A DNA stretch of 64,000 nt from Tenacibaculum dicentrarchi (GTDB lineage: Bacteria; Bacteroidota; Bacteroidia; Flavobacteriales; Flavobacteriaceae). A program made the translations under genes and the position numbers. Below, piece by piece: positions 1-8,002 of this stretch. The DNA lies in contig NZ_OESZ01000001.1 in NCBI RefSeq assembly GCF_900239345.1, forward strand, positions 372,001 to 436,000, given 5' to 3'. Numbering within the stretch: position 1 is the stretch's first letter; every line of letters begins with the position of its first letter. The notes below the pieces were generated by a model. That model was given only the letters and a program-made list of their open reading frames with translations, was not told the origin of the DNA and did not search any database.

Positions 1-483
1 AAAGGCGAAAAACGTATTTTAATTGCTACTGATGTAATTGCTCGTGGTTTAGATTTAGCCGAAGTAACACACGTTATTAATTTTAATACGCCTTATTTTC
101 CTGAAAATTATATGCACAGAATTGGTAGAACTGGTCGTGCAGAGCATGAAGGTACTGCGATTCTTTTTTCAACAGAAAAAGAACAAGAAGCTAAAACGAG
201 AATTGAAGAGTTAATGAATTATGAAATTCCGATGTCAGAAATTCCTGAATATGTCGAAATTTCTAAACAATTAACAGAGGAAGAACGTCCTAAAGAAGAA
301 GCTGAAAAAAATAAAAACAGAACTTCTTTAGAGTATGTTCCAGGACCTGCTTTTCATGAAAAAAGTGAAAAGAATAAAAAAACAAATCAAGGTGGTTCTT
401 ATCGTAGAGAAATTGCCAAAAAATATAAAAAGCCTAAAACTAGAGGTGATAAGAATTATAACATGCGTAACAAGAAAAAATAA
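1..483 (+). CDS. DEAD-box RNA helicase, C-terminal part (partial at window start)
   Basis: The reading frame is open from base 1, so the start lies outside the window and about 160 residues remain. The visible part holds the end of the second RecA-like helicase domain: motif V (ATDVIARGLDL, about residues 10-20) and motif VI (HRIGRTGRA, starting at base 115). These motifs are diagnostic for ATP-dependent DEAD-box RNA helicases, which unwind short RNA duplexes in ribosome assembly or RNA decay. The helicase core is followed by a basic Lys/Arg/Asn-rich tail, as in RhlE-like bacterial members, where it binds RNA non-specifically. The subfamily (RhlE, DeaD, SrmB) cannot be fixed from this fragment. 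The stop codon overlaps the next ATG (TAATG), so the two genes are probably translationally coupled. Confidence 0.93.
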   Translation, partial: KGEKRILIATDVIARGLDLAEVTHVINFNTPYFPENYMHRIGRTGRAEHEGTAILFSTEKEQEAKTRIEELMNYEIPMSEIPEYVEISKQLTEEERPKEEAEKNKNRTSLEYVPGPAFHEKSEKNKKTNQGGSYRREIAKKYKKPKTRGDKNYNMRNKKK

Positions 484-842
484 TGGAAGTACTTACTAAA
501 CAAGAAATCCATAATTTAGGGATGAATATTGCTGGTAAAAAGCTTCAAAAAATGGGCTACGAGTTTGTTGCTATTAATAGCGAATTAAAAAAACATCCGC
601 AGTTTGTTTTATATAAAAAAGGCGAACCTACTATTTTTGTGTTAGTAAAAACAACCAATAATATTCAATCTCCTGAAGATTACGATGTTTTATGGATGGA
701 AACATTTAAAGAACATGCTAAAAAACAAAATGCAAAAATTTGGTTTGCAGGTATTGGCATTGCAAATTCAGAAAGTGTTGAATTACCCGTTTTTAAAGAC
801 CAACCATACTATATTGCTTTTGACGATTTTATCAAAATATAA
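483..842 (+). CDS. conserved small protein of unknown function
   Basis: A 119-residue soluble protein with no signal peptide or membrane segment. It overlaps the helicase stop codon by one base (TAATG), so it is likely co-translated with it. The pattern of strands and helices, including a central hydrophobic strand with Lys (IFVLVKT, about residues 50-56) after a YKKGEP turn, is reminiscent of a small restriction-endonuclease-like fold, but I do not see a full PD-(D/E)XK signature. Similar small flavobacterial proteins are, from memory, sometimes labelled Na+-translocating NADH-quinone reductase subunit F; nothing here (no 2Fe-2S cysteines, no FAD/NAD motifs) supports that name. Function unknown; the context only suggests expression together with an RNA helicase. 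Confidence 0.75.
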   Translation: MEVLTKQEIHNLGMNIAGKKLQKMGYEFVAINSELKKHPQFVLYKKGEPTIFVLVKTTNNIQSPEDYDVLWMETFKEHAKKQNAKIWFAGIGIANSESVELPVFKDQPYYIAFDDFIKI

Positions 843-854
843 TTTTATCAATAT

Positions 855-890
855 AAAAAACACTCACTTTTATAAAATGAGTGTTTTTTT
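855..890 (+). terminator. intrinsic terminator after helicase operon
   Basis: Perfect 12-bp stem (AAAAAACACTCA at 855-866 pairing with 878-889), short AT loop, and a T-run on the 3' side. It closes the helicase/small-protein unit. Confidence 0.85.
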
Positions 891-899
891 ATATATAAA

Positions 900-985
900 C
901 GTCATGCTGAATTTATTTCAGCATCGCATAAAATTAAGAACTTCAGCAAATCAGGATGCGAAACTGAAATAAATTCAGTTTGACG
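900..985. repeat. REP-like palindromic intergenic repeat
   Basis: The two ends, 900-929 and 956-985, are near-perfect inverted copies: CGTCA..CTGAATTTATTTCAG..CGCAT on the left and its complement on the right, with a few differences. Each arm is itself partly palindromic (CTGAA..TTCAG). A second, half-length copy in the opposite orientation lies at 11071-11110. Such GTCA-CTGAA-TTCAG elements look like the interspersed palindromes found between genes in flavobacteria. They could act as mRNA 3' stabilisers or be substrates of a REP-associated transposase; no such gene is in the window. Confidence 0.7.
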
Positions 986-1053
986 GATTCGATTTTTTAA
1001 CGATAAAAATTTTTTAAATGAAATTTAAATAAGTTCTTAAACTTTAAAATTAT

Positions 1054-1130
1054 TTGAAGCAATTTCCCGCTTTCCGCACTCGCTTTTTTTTGAAGAAAAA
1101 TCAAAAAAAGAGCTCAAACAAATGCTTCAA
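1054..1130. repeat. second intergenic inverted-repeat element
   Basis: TTGAAGCA at 1054-1061 is matched by its exact complement at 1123-1130, enclosing C-rich/G-rich segments (CCCGC, CGGGG just outside) and an inner weak hairpin of T-run against A-run (1081-1112). The composition is clearly more GC-rich than the surroundings. It resembles a hairpin class common in Bacteroidota intergenic regions with a pyrimidine-rich 'CTTTCCGC' block and a 'TTCAATCGGGGCT' block. With the element at 900-985 it accounts for most of the 385-base gap before hflX. Confidence 0.55.
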
Positions 1131-1222
1131 TCGGGGCTAGGCAATCGAACTAAATTTTATATTTTAAGTAAAAAAATAGCTAAAGAACAAATTAAAAAAG
1201 AGAACTTCAATTGATAAATTTG

Positions 1223-1230
1223 TATTTTTG
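1223..1230 (+). promoter_or_regulatory. hflX -7 promoter box (TATTTTTG)
   Basis: Exact match to the Bacteroidota -7 consensus TAnnTTTG, followed by CACTCT and the ATG at 1237. Only six bases separate box and start codon, so the transcript should be leaderless or nearly so. No convincing -33 TTG at the usual spacing. Confidence 0.6.
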
Positions 1231-1236
1231 CACTCT

Positions 1237-2448
1237 ATGGTAGAAACACGTGAAGCAATATCAGAAAAAGCGGTTTTAATTGGAGTTATAACCCAAAATC
1301 AAAATGAAAAGCAATCTGACGAATATTTAGATGAATTAGACTTTTTAACTTCAACAGCAGGAGGAGTTGCTGTAAAACGATTTGTTCAAAAAATAACAAA
1401 ACCAAATCCTAAAACCTTTTTAGGAACAGGAAAATTAGAAGAAGTAAAAGCATATATTGCTTCTCATAATATTGGTACAGCTATTTTTGATGATGAATTA
1501 TCACCCGCTCAATTACGTAATATTGAAAATATATTAGACTGTAAAATTTTAGATAGAACCAATTTAATTTTAGATATTTTTGCTAGTAGAGCTCAAACAA
1601 GTTCAGCAAAAGCACAAGTAGAATTGGCACAATGTCAATATTTATTACCTCGATTAACAAGGTTATGGACGCACCTTGATAAGCAAAAAGGAGGAATCGG
1701 AATGCGTGGACCTGGTGAAACAGAAATTGAAACTGACCGTCGTATTATTAGAGATAAAATTACCTTATTAAAGAAAAAACTTTCTACTATTGATAAGCAA
1801 ATGGCGGTTCAAAGAAAGAATAGAGGTAAAATGGTACGTCTTGCATTAGTTGGATATACCAATGTTGGTAAATCAACATTAATGAATGTAATTAGTAAAA
1901 GTGATGTTTTTGCTGAAAATAAACTATTCGCAACTTTAGATACTACTGTTCGAAAAGTAGTTATAAAGAATATTCCTTTTTTAATGACTGATACGGTTGG
2001 TTTTATTAGGAAATTACCAACACAATTGGTTGAGTCGTTCAAATCGACCTTAGATGAAGTTCGTGAAGCTGATTTATTATTACATGTAGTGGATATTTGT
2101 CATCCAAATTTTGAAGATCACATTGCATCTGTAAATAAAATTTTAGATGAAATAGGAGCTTCAAATAAACCTGTTGTAATGGTTTTTAATAAAATTGATG
2201 CTTATACTCATGATACAATTGACGAAGATGATTTAATCACTGAAAAATCTAAAAATCATTATACACTTGATGATTGGAAAAATACTTGGATGAATGATTT
2301 AGGAGAAGAAAGTCTTTTTATCTCGGCATTAAATAAAGATAATTTAGAAGAATTTAAAGAAAAAATTTACGAATCAGTTAAAAAAATACATATTCAACGA
2401 TTTCCTTACAATAACTTCTTATATCAAGATGATTTACCTGTCGAATAA
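1237..2448 (+). CDS. hflX: GTPase HflX, ribosome-associated
   Basis: A 403-residue protein of the TRAFAC HflX family, which binds 50S subunits and splits or rescues stalled ribosomes under stress. Visible features: an N-terminal HflX domain, the family-typical Gly-rich linker (GGIGMRGPGETEIETDRR, about residues 150-167), then a G domain with G1 GYTNVGKS (about 203), G3 DTVGF, G4 NKID and G5-like SALN. The length is usual for the family. I chose ATG 1237 over TTG 1228 because the TTG is part of the promoter box. The gene stands alone between two terminators. Confidence 0.97.
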   Translation: MVETREAISEKAVLIGVITQNQNEKQSDEYLDELDFLTSTAGGVAVKRFVQKITKPNPKTFLGTGKLEEVKAYIASHNIGTAIFDDELSPAQLRNIENILDCKILDRTNLILDIFASRAQTSSAKAQVELAQCQYLLPRLTRLWTHLDKQKGGIGMRGPGETEIETDRRIIRDKITLLKKKLSTIDKQMAVQRKNRGKMVRLALVGYTNVGKSTLMNVISKSDVFAENKLFATLDTTVRKVVIKNIPFLMTDTVGFIRKLPTQLVESFKSTLDEVREADLLLHVVDICHPNFEDHIASVNKILDEIGASNKPVVMVFNKIDAYTHDTIDEDDLITEKSKNHYTLDDWKNTWMNDLGEESLFISALNKDNLEEFKEKIYESVKKIHIQRFPYNNFLYQDDLPVE

Positions 2449-2474
2449 ACACTTAGTTTAACATATCTTAACGT

Positions 2475-2513
2475 AAAAAGTACATGGAAACCTTGTTTTT
2501 ATGTGCTTTTTTT
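2475..2513 (+). terminator. intrinsic terminator after hflX
   Basis: Stem AAAAAGTACAT (2475-2485) against ATGTGCTTTTT (2501-2511), one G-T wobble, continuing into a T-run. Confidence 0.8.
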
Positions 2514-2568
2514 CGTATATTTAGTATCTATTAAAACAATATTTTTAACCATTTTATTCCCCCAAAAA

Positions 2569-3246
2569 ATGAAAAATATAATAACAGTACTTCTTTTTTT
2601 TAGTGCTTTTTCTGTTTTTTCTCAAAAAATTTGTGCTTCTCAAGAAGAGGTTATTGTCGATGTTAATGCCATTAATAAGTGTGCTGTAGAAAAAGATATC
2701 GTTAAAATAAAGAAGAACAAAACAAAATATACAGCGAAGTCAAGTACCCGATATTTAAAAAAACGTATTGTTCCAAATACAGAGGTTCACTTAGCAAGTA
2801 ATTTAAAAACAAATGCTGTTGTAGCGTCTAAAAAAGGAACTAAAATAACAGAAAATTTATTAACAATTTTAAAAAAAGAAGCAGAAAAAGAAAATATATC
2901 TTTTGATGCAGTAGATACTATTCCATTATTTGCTTCTTGTGATGAAAATTCCTCAGATAAGGTTTATTGCTTTAATACTGAAATGGAAAAACATATTGTT
3001 GCGAATTTTGAGTATCCGAAGGAAGCTTTAAAAAAAGGAATTGAAGGTGATTTTGAAGTTAGTTTTGTTATCGATAAAAATGGAAAAGTAAAGAATATTA
3101 AAGTGCTTGGAGAAAATGATAATATTATTTTGAAAAAAGAAGCAATGCGAATTGTTTTATTACTTCCTAAGTTTACACCAGCAAAACAGAAAGGTGCTCT
3201 AGTTAGTGTTTTATATAAATTCCCAATGAATTTTACCTTAAATTAG
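2569..3246 (+). CDS. secreted TonB-C domain protein (array copy 1, orphan)
   Basis: A 225-residue protein with an N-terminal signal peptide (hydrophobic core then AFSVFSQ, predicted cleavage near residue 20) and a C-terminal TonB domain (about residues 135-225; pattern hI..nF.YP..A...gi.G...V.FvIdknGkv.nIkvlG). Four cysteines are conserved in all four paralogues of the array: two near the mature N-terminus and a pair just before the TonB domain (C..9..CFN). Classical TonB carries an uncleaved membrane anchor; here the Q after the hydrophobic core looks like a cleavage site, so the mature protein would be free in the periplasm (inference). It is the most divergent of the four copies and has no receptor directly after it. 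ATG 2569 is preferred to an upstream in-frame start at 2503, which falls in the hflX terminator. Confidence 0.85.
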   Translation: MKNIITVLLFFSAFSVFSQKICASQEEVIVDVNAINKCAVEKDIVKIKKNKTKYTAKSSTRYLKKRIVPNTEVHLASNLKTNAVVASKKGTKITENLLTILKKEAEKENISFDAVDTIPLFASCDENSSDKVYCFNTEMEKHIVANFEYPKEALKKGIEGDFEVSFVIDKNGKVKNIKVLGENDNIILKKEAMRIVLLLPKFTPAKQKGALVSVLYKFPMNFTLN

Positions 3247-3298
3247 TAGTTTATTAACTAGGGTGTAACATGATTTTAGGTTCTTTGAAAAAAAAACA

Positions 3299-3306
3299 TA
3301 TATTTG
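3299..3306 (+). promoter_or_regulatory. -7 promoter box (TATATTTG) of the first cassette
   Basis: Exact TAnnTTTG match 58 bases before the ATG at 3365, so it can drive the TonB-C copy 2 / receptor 1 pair. Confidence 0.5.
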
Positions 3307-3364
3307 TAAACTTAGTTAAATTATTTTTTTTAAATGATTGGTTAATAGTTTAATACGTTTTTTT

Positions 3365-4090
3365 ATGAGAGAATTATTATTGTTAATATGTTTTTTGTCT
3401 ATGAATGTAACATCGCAAGAGCTTTGTGAATCTCCAGAGAATAAAAACATCGATTTAAATACGATTAGTGTAACTAAATGTACTATTAAAGAGGCTAATC
3501 ATAAAAAAAATAAAAAAGCAAGACTTATTTCTGTTACTGTATCGGCTAATAGAAGGCATCTTAAAAAGCGAGCAGCTCTAAAAAAACAACAAGTTACAGG
3601 TCTTTCTAGTGTTGGTATTGCCGAAATTAAAGAAACATCTGAAAACACTAAAATAACGAACACTACTATAGCTTTAAAAAACAATATAGAAAGTGTTAAA
3701 AATAAATTATCTGTTGAAGAGTTAAAAAAAGCATCTAAATTTAACGAAGTAGATAAGATACCCTTGTTTAATTCTTGTAAAAAAGTTGAAAAATCTGCTC
3801 GTATGGATTGTTTTAATGAGAAAATGGTGGCACATATTTCAAAGCACTTTAGCTATCCGAGTACTGCTATTCAAGAGTCTATTCAAGGAGAAGTATGGGT
3901 TCGATTTATTATTGATAAAAACGGAGAAATTAAAAATATCAAAACGTTAGGGCCTAAAAATGCTGAGGTATTAAATAAAGAAGCTATTAGAGTGGTATCT
4001 AAGTTACCTCAATTTATTCCTGCTAAAAAAGATGGAGGTCGTATTTCTGTAAAATACGGTTTCCCTATTTCATTTTCTTTAGAAGAATAA
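3365..4090 (+). CDS. secreted TonB-C domain protein (array copy 2)
   Basis: 241 residues: signal peptide (MRELLLLICFLS..., predicted cleavage after TSQ), conserved mature start ELCESP, a second Cys in the VTKCTIKE motif, a very basic segment (SANRRHLKKR, about residues 58-67), a variable linker, and a C-terminal TonB domain containing IPLFNSC, DCFNEKM, HFSYP and VRFIIDKNG. Copies 2, 3 and 4 share nearly all of these motifs. It is followed after 48 bases by receptor 1, so the two are probably one transcript. I prefer ATG 3365, which aligns with the starts of copies 3 and 4, over TTG 3338. Likely role: periplasmic partner that contacts the TonB box of the neighbouring receptor (inference from domain and position). 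Confidence 0.87.
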   Translation: MRELLLLICFLSMNVTSQELCESPENKNIDLNTISVTKCTIKEANHKKNKKARLISVTVSANRRHLKKRAALKKQQVTGLSSVGIAEIKETSENTKITNTTIALKNNIESVKNKLSVEELKKASKFNEVDKIPLFNSCKKVEKSARMDCFNEKMVAHISKHFSYPSTAIQESIQGEVWVRFIIDKNGEIKNIKTLGPKNAEVLNKEAIRVVSKLPQFIPAKKDGGRISVKYGFPISFSLEE

Positions 4091-4138
4091 ATTAAGGAAA
4101 GGTTATAGAAATAAAAAAAATAATTTAAACAAAAGAAT

Positions 4139-6835
4139 ATGCTTAAAAAATTACTTCTATTTTTTTTTGTAACTTCTAGTTTTGCTTTATCGGCACAGCT
4201 TATTTTAAAAGGAAAAGTGTATGATGAATACTTAGAACCTTTTCCTAGTGCACTTATTAATTCTTTAGAAAATAGTGCTGTATCAACTGTAGATGGAAGT
4301 TTTACTTTAACGACCTCATTAAATTTTCCGTTTACAATACAGGTTACTGCTTTTGGATATAGAAAAGAGGTTGTTGAAATTACCTCAGCAGACCAAGAAT
4401 TAAATATTGTTTTAAAAGAAAATTCTTCTTTAGATGAGGTTGTAATATCGGCATCAAGGTCTCCAGAACGAGTTATAGAATCACCGGTAACTATTGAGCG
4501 ATTAGGAATTACTGATATTAAAAATAATACCTCAATTTCTTTCTACGATGGGCTTACTAATTTAAAAGGAATTGATTCTAGAGAGGCTAGTTATGGTTTT
4601 AAATCAATTAATTCTCGTGGTTTTTCCACTTTTGATAATACTCGTTTTGTGCAATTAGTCGATGGTGTTGAAACCTCAATTCCTGCTTTAAACTTTTCGG
4701 CGGGTAATATTGTCGGTTTATCAGAATTAGATGTAAAAGATGTTGAAATATTACCAGGAGCTTCTTCGGCTTTATATGGTGCAAATGCTTTTAATGGTAT
4801 TTTGTTAATGAAAAGTAAAAACCCGTTTGACTATGATGGAATAAGTAGTTATTATAAAACAGGATTTATTAATCAAAAAGCATTAGGTACATCACAATTT
4901 CATGATGTTGGTCTTAGAATGGCGTATAAATTTAGTAATTATTTTGCTGCAAAAGTAAATTTTGTAACTTATAAAGCAGAAGAATGGCATGCAAACGATG
5001 TTAGAAATACAACAGGTGTTGGCGGTGTTATTAAGAAAGGAAATAGAGAAAATACGTTAGATTATGATGGTGTAAATTTTTATGGAGATGAGGTCTCTTA
5101 TGAATTACCAGGTATTGGAAATGTTAGTCGAACAGGATATGCTGAAGAACAGTTGTATGATTATGATGGAAAGGCTGTGAAATTTGATGGATCATTTCAT
5201 GTACGCCCATTTGGTAATCAAAAATTAGAAGTTATATTAAATGCTCGTTTTTCAGCAGGAAATAATATGTATCAAGGAGCAAATAGATTTGCTCAAAATG
5301 ATTTTTCTGTAACACAATATAAACTAGAGTTTTTAGGTGAAAACTTCTTTGTTCGTAGTTATTATACTGGTAATACTACTGGTGAAACCTATGATTTACG
5401 ATTTGCAGGCATAGCCTTAAATGAGTATTATAATCCGAGTGAAAATTGGTTTAAAGAATACGGAAAGGCTTTTTCAGGAGCTATAAAAAATGTAACAAGA
5501 GGTAATGATAAAGCAGCAAGGAATTATGCTGATAGGAATAGATTACAACCAGGAACAACAACTTTTGAAGAAGCACTACATAGTATTATTAAAAAGCCTA
5601 TTAATCAAGGAGGTTCGGGGCTAAAAGATAAAACACAATTATATAATATTGAGGCGAATTATAACTTTAAAGATCTAATTAAATGGGCGAAAATTCAGGT
5701 AGGTACATCTTATCGAAAATTTAATATTAATTCAAAAGGAACACTATTTACAGATAAAAATAGTGCTTTAGCTTTTGATATGTTAGGGGCATATTCACAA
5801 ATTCAAAAGAAATTTTTTGAAAATCGTTTAAAGTTTACTGGATCTGTTCGTTATGATAAATCTAAAAATTTTGAAGGTAATTTTTCTCCAAGAATTGCTT
5901 TGAATTATGCTATCGAAGAAAACAAAATACTAAGAATATCATACCAAACAGGTTTTAGAACACCGAGTACTTTAGAACAGTATATGAGTTTAAAAACGGG
6001 ACCCAATTCTTTAATCTTAGGAACGTCAAACGAAAATATAGCACGTTTTTCAACGATAGCAAAAAATAGTGATAATACGACAAGTGTTATTATAGGAAAA
6101 GATGTTTTTGAAAAAGCATTTATACTTGAAAATAATGTTCCTATTTATATAAAACCAACACCTATAAAATCAGAAAAAGTAACTTCTTATGAAATAGGTT
6201 ATAGAAGTATTTTAAATATTAGTAACACTAATATAATGGAGTTAGATATAAATGGTTATTATAATCAATATGATAACTTTGTAGCAAATAAAAATATTTT
6301 AGTTCCGAATTATGGTGCTGTTATAAATGGTATTCCAGATGCATTAGCTTTAAAGGCTTTTTCTAATAAAGATGTTACGGCTGTTCTATTAAATACAAAT
6401 ACAACAGCTAAAGTAAATTCATACGGTGTTGGATTAGGCTTAACAACAAAAATTTTTAAAACATTTAATTTTGGAGCAAACTATACTTTAAGTAAAATGA
6501 TATTTAATCAAGAAGATGATCTTGATTTTAAGCCAGGTTTTAATACGCCTGAACATCAAGTAAAAATAATGTTCGGTCATTCTAATTTATTTAAAAATTT
6601 CGGTTTTAACGTAAACGCAAGATTGCAAGATAAATTTTTATGGCAATCTAATTTTTTGACAGAAGAAGTAGAAAGTAGAACATTACTTGATGCTCAAATA
6701 AATTACAAAATACATTCTTTAAAATCAAGAATTAAAATAGGAGGAACCAACTTAACAAGAGAAGAATATGTTGTAGCTCCTGGTTCAGGTTTAATAGGGT
6801 CAATGTATTATGTGTCTTGGGTAATTAATCAATAA
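4139..6835 (+). CDS. TonB-dependent outer-membrane receptor 1 (tandem family)
   Basis: 898 residues. Signal peptide (to about residue 20, LSAQ), CarboxypepD_reg-like beta-sandwich (about 20-95), then DEVVISASRSPERVIESPVTIER leading into the plug (about 120-230, including the Arg-Gly-Phe turn SRGF, LVDG and LPGASSALYGANAFNG), then a 22-strand-type beta-barrel ending in an aromatic-rich C-terminal strand (YYVSWVINQ). Such receptors import large or scarce substrates through the outer membrane using TonB energy. Substrate unknown: none of the heme motifs (FRAP/NPNL) is present. Close paralogues lie at 8003, 12108 and 46289. It is complete and follows its own TonB-C gene; a strong terminator closes the unit. 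Confidence 0.93.
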   Translation: MLKKLLLFFFVTSSFALSAQLILKGKVYDEYLEPFPSALINSLENSAVSTVDGSFTLTTSLNFPFTIQVTAFGYRKEVVEITSADQELNIVLKENSSLDEVVISASRSPERVIESPVTIERLGITDIKNNTSISFYDGLTNLKGIDSREASYGFKSINSRGFSTFDNTRFVQLVDGVETSIPALNFSAGNIVGLSELDVKDVEILPGASSALYGANAFNGILLMKSKNPFDYDGISSYYKTGFINQKALGTSQFHDVGLRMAYKFSNYFAAKVNFVTYKAEEWHANDVRNTTGVGGVIKKGNRENTLDYDGVNFYGDEVSYELPGIGNVSRTGYAEEQLYDYDGKAVKFDGSFHVRPFGNQKLEVILNARFSAGNNMYQGANRFAQNDFSVTQYKLEFLGENFFVRSYYTGNTTGETYDLRFAGIALNEYYNPSENWFKEYGKAFSGAIKNVTRGNDKAARNYADRNRLQPGTTTFEEALHSIIKKPINQGGSGLKDKTQLYNIEANYNFKDLIKWAKIQVGTSYRKFNINSKGTLFTDKNSALAFDMLGAYSQIQKKFFENRLKFTGSVRYDKSKNFEGNFSPRIALNYAIEENKILRISYQTGFRTPSTLEQYMSLKTGPNSLILGTSNENIARFSTIAKNSDNTTSVIIGKDVFEKAFILENNVPIYIKPTPIKSEKVTSYEIGYRSILNISNTNIMELDINGYYNQYDNFVANKNILVPNYGAVINGIPDALALKAFSNKDVTAVLLNTNTTAKVNSYGVGLGLTTKIFKTFNFGANYTLSKMIFNQEDDLDFKPGFNTPEHQVKIMFGHSNLFKNFGFNVNARLQDKFLWQSNFLTEEVESRTLLDAQINYKIHSLKSRIKIGGTNLTREEYVVAPGSGLIGSMYYVSWVINQ

Positions 6836-6870
6836 TTTTCTTTATAATAAGTTTATTAATAGCTATTAAT

Positions 6871-6920
6871 AAATCCTAAAAAAAATTAAATAGTTTACTA
6901 TTTAATTTTTTTTAGGATTT
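6871..6920 (+). terminator. long perfect hairpin terminator after receptor 1
   Basis: A perfect 23-bp stem (6871-6893 with 6898-6920) and a 4-base loop, with T-rich 3' arm. It is symmetrical and could stop transcription in either direction. The rest of the gap to 7235 (about 315 bases) holds only AT-rich sequence, the promoter box at 7175 and a small AGATCT hairpin at 7194-7210 in the leader of the next gene. Confidence 0.85.
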
Positions 6921-7174
6921 TAAAGTTAAATTAAGGTTATTTAAACTTAAATTTCACACTATGTATATAGGGAGTTTTAATAATTAATAATTGTTTTTTA
7001 TGAAAAATAACTGAACTTAACGACTTCTTTAGAAGTGTTAAAATCCTTTGAAAACCCTTTATACAGGAGTATTAAGTGCTTTTTAAATCTATTAAAACAC
7101 AGTATTAATTACTTGCTTTTTAGAGTGTTAAAATAAAATAAAACGAAAATATCGCTTTTTGTTTTAAAATTTTG

Positions 7175-7182
7175 TACTTTTG
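7175..7182 (+). promoter_or_regulatory. -7 promoter box (TACTTTTG) of the second cassette
   Basis: Exact TAnnTTTG, followed by CACTATC. Start codon 54 bases downstream; a leader hairpin AGATCT-TTTTT-AGATCT (7194-7210) lies between. Confidence 0.65.
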
Positions 7183-7235
7183 CACTATCTTAAAGATCTT
7201 TTTTAGATCTGTTTTATAAGAGTAAAACACCTATT

Positions 7236-7970
7236 ATGAGAAAGTTATTATTTATTATCCCGTTTTTTTTTATTAATATTTTTTCAGTTCTTTTTGCGCA
7301 AGAAATTTGTGAATCTCCAAATAGTAAAGAGGTTGACTTAAATAGCATTAGTATTACAAAATGTACTATTAAAGAATCTAAAAGTAAGAAAAATAAGAAA
7401 TCTAGACTTATTTCGGTGTCAGTATCTGCAAATAAAAGGCATTTAAAGAAAAGAGAGCTTTTAAAGAAGAAAGAAATTACTGCTATTGGAGTTACAGGAG
7501 TTTCTAAGGTTTCTGAAACTGCTTTAAATGCTGAGATTACAAACACAATATCGTTGAAAAATAATATTGAGAATCTTAAAAATAAATTATCAAAAGAAGA
7601 AGTTAGAAAAGCATTGAAATTTACAGACGTAGATAAAATACCAGTTTTTGACGCTTGTAAAAAAGCAGCAAAAGGTGAGGAATCTGATTGTTTTAATAAT
7701 GAAATGATGCACCATATTTCTAAATATTTTAGTTATCCAGGAGAAGCTGTTAGACAAAGTTTACAGGGAGATGTTTGGGTTCGTTTTATTATTGATAAAA
7801 GTGGTTATGTAAAAAATATAAAAACGTTAGGTCCTGATAATGCTGAAATATTAAACAATGAAGCTACCCGTGTAGTTTTAAAGTTACCAAGGTTTAAACC
7901 TGCAAAAAAAGGAGGAAAGCGTACTTCTGTAAAGTATGGTTTCCCTATTAACTTTTCTTTAGAAGAGTAA
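7236..7970 (+). CDS. secreted TonB-C domain protein (array copy 3)
   Basis: 244 residues with the same plan as copies 2 and 4: signal peptide ending near LFAQ, mature start EICESP, ITKCTIKE, basic SANKRHLKKR block, a linker predicted to be extended, LKNNIENLKNKLSKEE (also in copy 4), then the TonB domain (IPVFDAC, DCFNNEM, YFSYP, VRFIIDKSG, NIKTLGP). 32 bases separate it from receptor 2, so the pair is an operon with its own promoter and terminator. The basic segment could cross peptidoglycan or contact membranes (speculation). Confidence 0.88.
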   Translation: MRKLLFIIPFFFINIFSVLFAQEICESPNSKEVDLNSISITKCTIKESKSKKNKKSRLISVSVSANKRHLKKRELLKKKEITAIGVTGVSKVSETALNAEITNTISLKNNIENLKNKLSKEEVRKALKFTDVDKIPVFDACKKAAKGEESDCFNNEMMHHISKYFSYPGEAVRQSLQGDVWVRFIIDKSGYVKNIKTLGPDNAEILNNEATRVVLKLPRFKPAKKGGKRTSVKYGFPINFSLEE

Positions 7971-8002
7971 AAATATTATTTTAAAAAACAAAACACTTTA
8001 AA

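Noticed and set aside
685..972. Plus-strand 95-residue frame overlapping the small conserved protein
   Set aside because: It runs through the conserved gene in another frame, through the terminator hairpin and into the repeat; no plausible protein.
3338..3364. Upstream TTG start for TonB-C copy 2
   Set aside because: ATG 3365 aligns with the starts of the two close copies and gives a cleaner signal peptide.
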